Assembly: GCA_011391855.1 (NCBI GenBank)
Contig: JAABPT010000131.1
Coordinates: 1 to 5,718 of the forward strand
Source of the DNA: Burkholderiales bacterium
GTDB taxonomy: Bacteria; Pseudomonadota; Gammaproteobacteria; Burkholderiales; Burkholderiaceae_C
Direction of reading: 5' to 3'
Length of the DNA: 5,718 nucleotides
Part shown: piece by piece, positions 1 through 5,354 of the stretch
How the letters are laid out: each line of letters starts with the position of its first letter
How positions within the stretch are numbered: the stretch's first letter is position 1
Made by a program: the position numbers and the translations under genes
Notes under the pieces: generated by a model
Told to the model about the DNA's origin: nothing
What the model saw: the letters and a program-made list of their open reading frames with translations, nothing else
The model's database searches: none

Positions 1-665
1 ACGCAGCGGCCGGAGCTGTCGCCGAAGACCTGGATCTCGATATGCCGCGGCCGTGTCACGTAGCGTTCGATCAGCACGTGGTCGTTGCCGAAGCTGGCCT
101 GCGCCTCGCGCTGGCACGAGGCCAGCGCAGCGGCGAAGTCGGCGGCATGGTCGACCCGCCGCATGCCCTTGCCGCCGCCGCCGGCACTGGCCTTGATGAG
201 CACCGGGTAGCCGATGGCGTCGGCCTCGGCAGCCAGGAAGTCGGGGTCGTTGTTCGCGCCGTGGTAGCCCGGCACCAGCGGTACGCCGGCCTTGTCCATC
301 AGCGCCTTGGCCGCCGACTTGCTGCCCATGGCCGCGATCGCCGAAGCCGGCGGGCCGATGAAGACCAGGCCCGCCGCCGCGCAGGCCAGCGCGAAGGCTT
401 CGTTCTCGCTCAGGAAACCGTAGCCGGGGTGGATGGCCTGCGCGCCGGTGGCCAGCGCCGCTTCGATGATGCGCTGCCACTGCAGGTAACTGTCACGCGG
501 GGCGCTGCCGCCCACGTGCACGGCTTCATCGCAAGCGCGCACGTGGCGGGCGTGGGCGTCGGTTTCGGAGTACACGGCCACCGTGCGCACGCCCAGGCGG
601 CGCGCGGTGGCGGCCACGCGGCAGGCGATCTCACCGCGGTTGGCGATCAGGATTTTCTTGAACAT
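1..665 (-). CDS. liuD: Methylcrotonyl-CoA carboxylase biotin-carboxylase (alpha) subunit, N-terminal part
   Basis: This is the biotin-carboxylase half of 3-methylcrotonyl-CoA carboxylase, which uses ATP and bicarbonate to carboxylate biotin in leucine/isovalerate breakdown. Only residues 1-221 lie in the window; the gene runs off the left edge, so the rest of the ATP-grasp core and the expected C-terminal biotinyl (MKM) domain are not seen. The start MFKKILIANRGEIACRV is the classic biotin-carboxylase N-terminus. HPGYGFLSEN is at about 79-88, the Gly-rich ATP loop AGGGGKGM at about 161-168, and RPRHIEIQVFGD at about 205-216. VPGYHG (131-136) resembles methylcrotonyl-CoA carboxylases more than AccC or propionyl-CoA carboxylase. 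A GCGAGG sequence precedes the ATG, and the gap to the upstream DUF4126 gene is 15 bp, so they are probably co-transcribed. The biotin-carboxylase assignment is near certain; the substrate rests on liuB and liuC in the same cluster. Confidence 0.93.
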   Translation of the reverse strand, partial: MFKKILIANRGEIACRVAATARRLGVRTVAVYSETDAHARHVRACDEAVHVGGSAPRDSYLQWQRIIEAALATGAQAIHPGYGFLSENEAFALACAAAGLVFIGPPASAIAAMGSKSAAKALMDKAGVPLVPGYHGANNDPDFLAAEADAIGYPVLIKASAGGGGKGMRRVDHAADFAAALASCQREAQASFGNDHVLIERYVTRPRHIEIQVFGDSSGRC

Positions 666-680
666 GCGGACCTCGCTGGC

Positions 681-1292
681 TCAAGCCGTGGCCTGGGCAC
701 TGGGAACAAAGCGCCGCACCAGCGCGCGCAGGAATTTGAAGAAAACCACGATCAGCACGACGGCCACCACCAGCGCCACGGCCAGCGCTGGGAAGAACCA
801 CAGCGGGTGCTCCCAGGCCAGCCACAGCAACGCCGGCACGGCAGCGTCGCCGGCCAGCGACAAGCCGAGGTTGGAGAAGGGTTCGGGCGAGGTATTCACC
901 GCGGCTCGTGTGGTGGCCTTGGCGGTGTGCGCCGTGGCCGCCAGCGTGCCACCGGCCAGTGCGGCCACCAGCATCCAGGTGGCCGAGTCGCCGCCGAAGA
1001 CTCCGGCCGCCAGCGCCGCGCCGGCGGGGATGCGGATGAAGGTGTGCGCCGCGTCCCACAGCGTGTCCAGACCCGGAATCTTGTCGGCCACGAACTCCAG
1101 CACGAACATCAGGAAGCTGGCCCCCAGCACCACCGGATGCTGCAGCAGCGAAAGACCTTCGGGCAGCGCGACCCAGCCCAGCCAGCCAATGGCGCCGGTG
1201 ATGAAGACCACCGCGTACAGGCGCAACCCGCTGGCCCAGCCCAGCGCGGCGGCCAGGGCCACCAGGTGCGTGAGGCTCAGGTCGACTTCCAT
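681..1292 (-). CDS. DUF4126 family integral membrane protein
   Basis: A 203-residue hydrophobic protein of the DUF4126 family, for which I know no established function. SGLRLYAVVFITGAIGWLG (about 21-39), KIPGLDTLWDAAHTFIRIPAGA (about 71-92), ATAHTAKATTRAAVNTSPEP (about 119-138) and SNLGLSLAGD (about 140-149) look like the family's conserved stretches. Hydrophobic segments lie near 8-40, 48-68, 88-118, 149-166 and 167-190, so it should be a multi-pass inner-membrane protein ending in a basic cytoplasmic tail (FLRALVRRF). The ATG at 1292 gives a start just before the first conserved block. It overlaps the last 16 bp of liuC, suggesting translational coupling, and liuD begins 15 bp downstream. 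Family membership is confident. A role tied to the liu pathway, such as transport or membrane adaptation to branched-chain substrates, is only inferred from position. Confidence 0.85.
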   Translation of the reverse strand: MEVDLSLTHLVALAAALGWASGLRLYAVVFITGAIGWLGWVALPEGLSLLQHPVVLGASFLMFVLEFVADKIPGLDTLWDAAHTFIRIPAGAALAAGVFGGDSATWMLVAALAGGTLAATAHTAKATTRAAVNTSPEPFSNLGLSLAGDAAVPALLWLAWEHPLWFFPALAVALVVAVVLIVVFFKFLRALVRRFVPSAQATA

Positions 1293-2074
1293 GCCGGGTC
1301 GCGCTTGCTCAGGAAGGCCTGCACGCCTTCGCGCCCTTCGGCGCTGGCGCGGATATCGGCGATGCGGCGCGCCGTGTCGTCGCGCAGCGCGGCACTGATC
1401 TCGCGGCCCACCACGTCCTGCACCAGCCGCTTGCAGGCCCGCACGGCCGCCGGGCCGTTGGCCACGAGGGCGGCCACGACCTCGGCCACCTTGGCGTCCA
1501 GCGCCTCGGCGGCCACGACCTCGTGCACGAAACCCAGCGCCTGCGCCTGCGCGGCGCTGAATCTTTCCGCAGTGACGAAATAGCGCCGCGAAGCCTGCTC
1601 GCCCAGCGCCTTCACCACATAGGGGCCAATGGTCGCCGGCAGCAGCCCGAGCTTCGCCTCGCTCAGGCAGAAGTGCACGCCCTCGGCGGCCACCAGCACG
1701 TCGCACACTGCGGCCAGCCCCACGCCGCCGGCATAACAGTCGCCGTGGATGCGACCGACCACCGGCACCGGGCAGGTCCACACCGTCCACAGCAGCTCGG
1801 CCAGCCGTGCCGCGTCGGCGTGGTTCTGCTCCCAGGTGTAGTCGGCCATGGCGCGCATCCACGACAGGTCGGCGCCGGCGCAGAAGGCCTTGCCGTGGCC
1901 GCCCAGCACCACGGCTCGCAGTTCGCCGTCCTGCGCCAGCGTGCGAAAGGCCGCGGTCAGTTCGGCGATGACACCGTCGTTGAACGCATTGCGCACGTCG
2001 GGGCGGTTGAGCCAGACCTCGGCCACGTGGGGCCCTAGCGACGACGAACGGCGGATGTCGAGCGTGGCGGTCAT
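1277..2074 (-). CDS. liuC: Methylglutaconyl-CoA hydratase (enoyl-CoA hydratase/isomerase family)
   Basis: A 265-residue crotonase-family protein, likely hydrating 3-methylglutaconyl-CoA to HMG-CoA, the step after methylcrotonyl-CoA carboxylase. The N-terminal WLNRPDVRNAFN (about 21-32) and the oxyanion/CoA-binding segment AFCAGADLSWM (63-73) are clear. The second oxyanion segment GDCYAGGVGLAAVCD (111-125) has Gly where canonical enoyl-CoA hydratases have the first catalytic Glu. The second Glu is kept in CLSEAKLGLLPATIGPYVV (E139), followed by RRYFVTAERF (163-172). This combination resembles Pseudomonas LiuC as I remember it rather than FadB-type hydratases. The ATG at 2074 was chosen because the frame upstream to 2161 lies inside vapC and lacks family sequence. 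vapC ends 13 bp upstream and the DUF4126 gene starts inside its 3' end. An alternative is a generic short-chain enoyl-CoA hydratase, but its place between liuB and liuD argues for liuC. Confidence 0.9.
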   Translation of the reverse strand: MTATLDIRRSSSLGPHVAEVWLNRPDVRNAFNDGVIAELTAAFRTLAQDGELRAVVLGGHGKAFCAGADLSWMRAMADYTWEQNHADAARLAELLWTVWTCPVPVVGRIHGDCYAGGVGLAAVCDVLVAAEGVHFCLSEAKLGLLPATIGPYVVKALGEQASRRYFVTAERFSAAQAQALGFVHEVVAAEALDAKVAEVVAALVANGPAAVRACKRLVQDVVGREISAALRDDTARRIADIRASAEGREGVQAFLSKRDPAWKST

Positions 2075-2087
2075 GGGTGCGTCTGCT

Positions 2088-2489
2088 TCAGTGCCGCCAT
2101 GCCCGCAGGCCACGCAGCCGCTCGAAGGCGTCGAAGTCGCGGTCGCGGTGCAGCAGCGCATAGCCGCGCTCGATGCAAAACGCGGCGATCAGCACGTCCA
2201 GGCCGCGGCGCACGGTGACGCCTGCCGCGCGCAGGCTGCGGTAGTGCTGCGCCGCGTCAAGCGCCAGCGCATGGCCACCCACGGTCTCCACGTCCAGGCT
2301 CTCCAGCAAGGCGCGCGCCTCGCGGAAATCGCGCTCGTGGCGAAAGCCGCGCAGCACCTCGAACAACACCAGGTCGGGCACGACGACGCGCACTTCGCCG
2401 TCGCGCAGCCACTCGGTCAGCCGGTCGACCGCCGGATGCGGCGCATCGGCGAAGAAGTCGATCCAGACGCAGGAATCAGCGACGAGCAC
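2088..2489 (-). CDS. vapC: VapC-type PIN-domain ribonuclease toxin
   Basis: A 133-residue PIN-domain protein, the usual VapC length. VapC toxins are Mg-dependent RNases that cleave tRNA or rRNA to stop translation; the target here cannot be told. The acidic active-site residues appear intact: D5 in MLVADSCVWIDFF, E44 in VLFEVLRGF, D98 in RGLDVLIAAF, and D116/D118 in LLHRDRDFDAF. The start codon is GTG (2489-2487), the only reasonable one because the first catalytic Asp is residue 5. It overlaps the end of vapB by 14 bp, as expected for translational coupling of antitoxin and toxin. liuC starts 13 bp after its stop, so readthrough from vapBC into liuC is likely. No frameshift or lost catalytic residue is seen, so the toxin looks functional. 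Confidence 0.92.
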   Translation of the reverse strand: MLVADSCVWIDFFADAPHPAVDRLTEWLRDGEVRVVVPDLVLFEVLRGFRHERDFREARALLESLDVETVGGHALALDAAQHYRSLRAAGVTVRRGLDVLIAAFCIERGYALLHRDRDFDAFERLRGLRAWRH

Positions 2490-2793
2490 GGCGTGTCCGG
2501 GGGGGCGGCTCGGCAGCGGTGAGCACGGTGGCGCGCGGAGCCGCTGCCGCCGCGGGGATGGCTGTCGCTTGGGCAGGCGCCAGGGCGGGCGCCTCGGCTG
2601 CAGGCTGCGTCCAGTCGATGGACTCGTCGCCCTCCCACTTCAACTTGCCCTTCCATTTGAGGATCTCGCGGTAGGCGGCCTGCCGCGCAAGCAATTTGAG
2701 GCCCGCCTCCACGGCGTCCTTCTTCGTCTTGTAAGGCCCGGCCTTCATGGCCTGGTCCATCAAGGCGTCGTCGATCTCGATATTCGTGCGCAT
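2476..2793 (-). CDS. vapB: VapB-type antitoxin with extended Ala/Pro-rich C-terminus
   Basis: The antitoxin partner of the adjacent PIN toxin, 105 residues. Residues 1-37 (MRTNIEIDDALMDQAMKAG, then KTKKDAVEAGLKLL) match the short N-terminal DNA-binding fold of the VapB family PF09957, which dimerises and represses its own promoter. Residues about 41-56 (YREILKWKGKLKWEGD) match the usual linker and toxin-binding region. Relatives I know end soon after this point, at roughly 60-80 residues. This protein continues for nearly 50 residues rich in Ala and Pro and ends in PPPRTRRARR, overlapping the vapC start. The ATG has no strong Shine-Dalgarno; it was chosen because it gives the canonical MRTNIEID start. 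It lies 40 bp downstream of the liuB stop. The family call is firm, and whether the tail does anything is unknown. Confidence 0.87.
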   Translation of the reverse strand: MRTNIEIDDALMDQAMKAGPYKTKKDAVEAGLKLLARQAAYREILKWKGKLKWEGDESIDWTQPAAEAPALAPAQATAIPAAAAAPRATVLTAAEPPPRTRRARR

Positions 2794-2827
2794 GATGTGT
2801 ACGATGTTGTGCTTGTGCGCACATGAT
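2792..2827. promoter_or_regulatory. Candidate VapB operator: inverted repeats over the vapB start
   Basis: The 40-bp gap between liuB and vapB holds three nested symmetric elements. ATGATGTG (2792-2799) and CACATGAT (2820-2827) form an imperfect inverted repeat matching at 7 of 8 positions. TGTGCGCACA (2814-2823) is a perfect 10-bp palindrome. TTGTGC is repeated in tandem at 2807-2818. VapB antitoxins, or VapBC complexes, commonly bind inverted repeats next to their own start codon, so this is a plausible autoregulatory operator. I could not identify a convincing -35/-10 pair here, so a separate vapBC promoter is not shown. Confidence 0.45.
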
Positions 2828-2833
2828 ACTCTT

Positions 2834-4444
2834 CTACATGCGAAACAGGCCGAACTGCGGCCGCTCGGGAATCGGCGCGTTGAGGCTGGCGCTCAAGCCC
2901 AGCGCGAGTACCCGTCGCGTATCGGCCGGGTCGATCACGCCGTCGTCCCACAGCCGCGCGCTGGCAAAGTACGGGTGCGCCTGGTGCGCGAACTGCTCCA
3001 GGATCGGCGCCTTGAAGGCCTCTTCCTCGGCCGCCGGCCAGTGGCCGCCCTTGGCTTCGATGCCGTCGCGCTTGACGGTGGCCAGCACGCTGGCCGCCTG
3101 CTCGCCGCCCATGACGCTGATGCGCGCATTCGGCCACATCCACAGAAAGCGCGGCGAATAGGCGCGGCCGCACATGCCATAGTTGCCGGCGCCGAAACTG
3201 CCGCCGATGATGACCGTGAACTTGGGCACCGTGGCCGTGGCCACGGCCGTGACCATCTTGGCGCCGTGCTTGGCGATGCCTTCGTTTTCGTATTTGCGCC
3301 CGACCATGAAGCCGGTGATGTTCTGCAGGAAGACCAGCGGCACGCGGCGCTGGCAGCACAGTTCGATGAAATGCGCGCCCTTCATGGCGCTTTCGCCGAA
3401 CAGGATGCCGTTGTTGGCGACCAGGCCCACCGGCATGCCTTCGATGTGCGCAAAACCCGTCACCAGCGTGGTGCCGTAGCGGGCCTTGAATTCGTCGAAT
3501 TCCGACGCGTCCACGGTACGGGCGATGATCTCGCGCACGTCGAAGGGCTTGCGCGCGTCGGTGGGGATGACGCCGTGCAACTCCATCGGGTCGAACAGCG
3601 GCGGGCGCGGTGGCACGAGCTTCATCTGCTCGGGCTTGCGCCAGTTCAGATGCGCCACCGAGGCCCGTGCGATGGCCAGCGCATGCATGTCGTTCTCGGC
3701 CAGATGGTCGGCCACGCCGGACAGCCGCGTGTGCACGTCGCCGCCGCCCAGGTCTTCGGCGGTCACCACCTCGCCAGTGGCGGCCTTCACCAGTGGCGGG
3801 CCGCCCAGGAAGATGGTGCCCTGGTCCTTCACGATGATGGCCTCGTCGCTCATCGCAGGCACGTACGCGCCGCCCGCGGTGCAGGAGCCCATCACCACCG
3901 CAATCTGCGGGATGCCCAGCGCCGACATCTGCGCCTGGTTGTAGAAGATGCGGCCGAAGTGGTCGCGGTCGGGGAAGACCTCGTCCTGGTTGGGCAGGTT
4001 GGCGCCGCCGCTGTCCACCAGGTAGATGCAGGGCAGCCGGTTGGCCTGCGCCACTTCCTGCGCGCGCAGGTGCTTCTTCACCGTCATCGGGTAATAGGTG
4101 CCACCCTTCACGGTGGCGTCATTGCACACGACCATGCATTCCACGCCGCTGACGCGCCCGATGCCGGCAATGAGGCCGGCGCCGGGTGCGGCGTTGCCGT
4201 ACATGTCCAGCGCCGCCAGCGCGCCGATCTCCAGGAACGGCGTGTCGGGGTCGAGCAGCATTTCCACGCGGTCGCGCGGCAGCAGCTTGCCGCGCGCGGC
4301 GTGGCGGGCCCGCGCCACTTCGCCGCCGCCTTCGGCGATCTTCGCCAGCCGGGCGTTGAGGTCGCCGACGAGCTGGCGCATCTGCAAGGCGCTGGCCTTG
4401 AACTCTTCCGAGCGCGGGTTGAGCTTGGACTGCAAGGCGGGCAT
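2834..4444 (-). CDS. liuB: Methylcrotonyl-CoA carboxylase carboxyltransferase (beta) subunit
   Basis: A 536-residue carboxyltransferase subunit, matching the roughly 535 residues usual for MCC-beta. It transfers carboxyl from biotin to 3-methylcrotonyl-CoA, giving 3-methylglutaconyl-CoA in the cytosol. Two crotonase-like halves are visible. In the N-half are KGGTYYPMTVKKHLRAQE (113-130), YLVDSGGANLPNQDEVFPD (141-159) and the oxyanion loop SCTAGGAYVPAMSDEAI (187-203). In the C-half are NNGILFGESAMKGAHFIELC (344-363), LQNITGFMVG (373-382) and GGSFGAGNYGMCGRAYSPRF (414-433), followed by WPNARISVMGGEQAA. These are hallmarks of MCC-beta rather than PccB or AccD. The ATG at 4444 is set by a strong AGGAGA ribosome site; an in-frame ATG at 4513 would add 23 non-conserved residues and place the ribosome site inside the gene. 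The stop lies 40 bp before vapB. Confidence 0.96.
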   Translation of the reverse strand: MPALQSKLNPRSEEFKASALQMRQLVGDLNARLAKIAEGGGEVARARHAARGKLLPRDRVEMLLDPDTPFLEIGALAALDMYGNAAPGAGLIAGIGRVSGVECMVVCNDATVKGGTYYPMTVKKHLRAQEVAQANRLPCIYLVDSGGANLPNQDEVFPDRDHFGRIFYNQAQMSALGIPQIAVVMGSCTAGGAYVPAMSDEAIIVKDQGTIFLGGPPLVKAATGEVVTAEDLGGGDVHTRLSGVADHLAENDMHALAIARASVAHLNWRKPEQMKLVPPRPPLFDPMELHGVIPTDARKPFDVREIIARTVDASEFDEFKARYGTTLVTGFAHIEGMPVGLVANNGILFGESAMKGAHFIELCCQRRVPLVFLQNITGFMVGRKYENEGIAKHGAKMVTAVATATVPKFTVIIGGSFGAGNYGMCGRAYSPRFLWMWPNARISVMGGEQAASVLATVKRDGIEAKGGHWPAAEEEAFKAPILEQFAHQAHPYFASARLWDDGVIDPADTRRVLALGLSASLNAPIPERPQFGLFRM

Positions 4445-4448
4445 CGTG

Positions 4449-4454
4449 TCTCCT
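4449..4454 (-). promoter_or_regulatory. Strong Shine-Dalgarno for liuB
   Basis: AGGAGA on the minus strand ends four bases before the ATG at 4444, the best ribosome-binding site in the window. It decides this start over the in-frame ATG at 4513. A stable hairpin ends only three bases upstream of it (4458), so folding of the leader could affect access to this site. Confidence 0.8.
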
Positions 4455-4457
4455 GGG

Positions 4458-4501
4458 GCCGGCCGCCTACAGGCGCCGGCGTGGCCGACCTTCGGGTCGG
4501 C
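4458..4501 (-). other. Two tandem stable hairpins in the liuB leader
   Basis: Two GC-rich inverted repeats lie side by side. The first has arms GCCGACC (4484-4490) and GGTCGGC (4495-4501), a perfect 7-bp stem with a 4-nt loop. The second has arms GCCGGC plus GCC (4458-4463, 4465-4467) and GGC plus GCCGGC (4472-4474, 4475-4480), with one bulged base at 4464 and a 4-nt loop. On the plus strand the first loop is C-UUCG-G, an unusually stable tetraloop; on the minus strand the loop is CGAA. No T-run follows on either strand, so these do not look like ordinary rho-independent terminators. They could attenuate, stabilise the liuB mRNA, or shield its ribosome site. The fold is read by eye and the role is inferred. 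Confidence 0.55.
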
Positions 4502-4511
4502 TCTGGCCTTC

Positions 4512-4517
4512 ATTCTA
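4512..4517 (-). promoter_or_regulatory. Possible -10 element upstream of liuB
   Basis: TAGAAT on the minus strand matches the sigma-70 -10 consensus at five of six positions and sits about 70 bp upstream of the liuB ATG. It would start a leader containing both hairpins. No acceptable -35 hexamer lies 16-18 bp upstream, so it would need an activator or may be chance. If real, liuB could be transcribed independently of the isomerase gene. Confidence 0.2.
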
Positions 4518-4568
4518 GGGGTGGGGTGGTGCGCGCAGGCGGCTCGGCGCGGGGCCCCTCAACGCGCG

Positions 4569-5177
4569 TCAGAACGGCCCGCTGCCCAGCCAGCGCTCGA
4601 TCTGCGCCTTGCGGTCGTTGCCCCAGAAGGGTTCGCCGTCGATCATGAAGAAGGGCGCGCCGAAAACGCCGTCGGCAATGGCGGCGTCGTTCTCGGCCTT
4701 CAGGCGCTGCTTCCAGGTGACGTCGTTCCAGGCCGCTTCGGCAGCCTCGGCGTCCAGACCGCTCTCCGCCGCCAGCGCCTTCAGCGCCGCGGCGTCGCTG
4801 AGCAGCACGCCACGGGTCCAGTAGGCGCGGAAGGCGGCATGCGCCCAGTCGGCGGCGGCTTGTGGCGAAGCTGTGTCGTGCAACCACCAGAAGATGCGCG
4901 CCGCGTTCTGCGTGGGAATCGGAAAGGTGGCCGGCAGCTCGTAGGGCAGGCCCTCGAAGCGCGCCGAACGCCCGAAGTCCGCAATCGAGTATTCGCGCTT
5001 GATCGGGTAGGACACCGGGCTCTTCAGCTCGGCCGCCTGGAACGTGGCGCCCAGCAGGATGGCATGGCGGCGCACGGTGCGGCCATGGCGCGCGGCCAGC
5101 GCGTCGATCCAGTCGTTGGCGACATACGAGTAAGGCGACGAGAAGTCGAACCAGAAGTCGATGGCAGCGGCAGTCAT
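4569..5177 (-). CDS. 2-hydroxychromene-2-carboxylate isomerase / DsbA-like GST-kappa family protein
   Basis: A 202-residue thioredoxin-fold protein of the HCCA isomerase / GST-kappa family, close to the usual 195-210 residues. Known members use glutathione to isomerise 2-hydroxychromene-2-carboxylate in naphthalene breakdown, but many relatives outside such pathways have unknown substrates. Visible motifs are IDFWFDFSSPYSYVAND (6-22), where S13/S14 are the likely glutathione-activating serines in place of a CxxC; PIKREYSIADF (58-68); and near the C-terminus GVFGAPFFMIDGEPFWGNDR (170-189), containing the cis-Pro region. No signal peptide is seen, so it should be cytosolic. The ATG at 5177 was chosen because residues upstream in frame are Arg/Ala-rich without family similarity; its ribosome site is weak. 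No naphthalene genes are present, so a different glutathione-dependent role is likely. It lies 124 bp upstream of liuB in the same direction and diverges from tupA. Confidence 0.85.
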   Translation of the reverse strand: MTAAAIDFWFDFSSPYSYVANDWIDALAARHGRTVRRHAILLGATFQAAELKSPVSYPIKREYSIADFGRSARFEGLPYELPATFPIPTQNAARIFWWLHDTASPQAAADWAHAAFRAYWTRGVLLSDAAALKALAAESGLDAEAAEAAWNDVTWKQRLKAENDAAIADGVFGAPFFMIDGEPFWGNDRKAQIERWLGSGPF

Positions 5178-5230
5178 CGCGCCACGATAAACCCCGCTGC
5201 CGCGGCCGTCCACCGCTGGGCGCCGCGCTG

Positions 5231-5250
5231 CGCACCGGGTCGCACCGGCT
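5231..5250. repeat. Short tandem direct repeat in the divergent spacer
   Basis: CGCACCGGGT followed directly by CGCACCGGCT: two 10-bp units matching at 9 of 10 positions. One unit per helical turn would suit side-by-side protein binding, but in such GC-rich DNA chance is a real alternative. The rest of the 177-bp spacer (5178-5354) holds the inverted repeat at 5269-5286 and no clear promoter hexamers. Confidence 0.3.
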
Positions 5251-5268
5251 CGCCGCGGACGCGCCACC

Positions 5269-5286
5269 TATGTTGGCCGCGACATA
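5269..5286. promoter_or_regulatory. Inverted repeat upstream of tupA, possible ModE-like operator
   Basis: TATGT (5269-5273) and ACATA (5282-5286) form a perfect 5-bp inverted repeat with an 8-bp spacer, about 69 bp upstream of the tupA ATG, in one of the few A/T-containing stretches of the spacer. ModE-type repressors of molybdate and tungstate uptake operons bind A/T-rich palindromes of similar layout (TATA-rich arms around a short spacer), so a comparable role is plausible. The arms depart from the E. coli consensus, so the identity of the regulator is only inferred. Confidence 0.35.
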
Positions 5287-5354
5287 TCGCGCGGCGGCGC
5301 GCCAGGCACAAGAATCCGCAGCCTGATTCAGCTCACTCGTAGAACCCCGGCACC

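Noticed and set aside
42..1583. Long plus-strand open frame of 513 codons, with another at 583-1398
   Set aside because: It lies antisense to liuD, the DUF4126 gene and liuC, which have clear family motifs on the minus strand. Its translation is Arg/Gly/His-rich with no recognisable domain, as expected from high-GC codon use.
681..1862. Minus-strand open frame extending the DUF4126 gene upstream to 393 codons, suggesting a fusion
   Set aside because: The first 190 or so residues are an Arg/Gly-rich out-of-frame reading of liuC. The family sequence begins only at the ATG at 1292.
4484..4501. Rho-independent terminator after the isomerase gene
   Set aside because: The stem is good, but no run of T follows on either strand, so a classical intrinsic terminator is not supported.
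4445..4513. Alternative liuB start at the ATG at 4513
   Set aside because: It would add 23 residues unlike MCC-beta, translated from the hairpin leader, and ignore the strong AGGAGA site before the ATG at 4444.
2747..4648. Plus-strand open frame of 633 codons opposite liuB
   Set aside because: It is the antisense of the entire liuB gene. The translation is His/Ala/Arg-rich without motifs, whereas the minus strand encodes an excellent full-length carboxyltransferase.
5288..5303. GC-only palindromes (such as GGCGCGCC at 5296-5303) downstream of the TATGT/ACATA repeat
   Set aside because: Short G/C-only palindromes are common by chance in DNA this GC-rich, and no other signal supports a site here.
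4098..5342. Plus-strand open frame of 414 codons across liuB, the spacer and the isomerase gene
   Set aside because: It crosses two well-supported minus-strand genes and a spacer with hairpins, and its product shows no family features.
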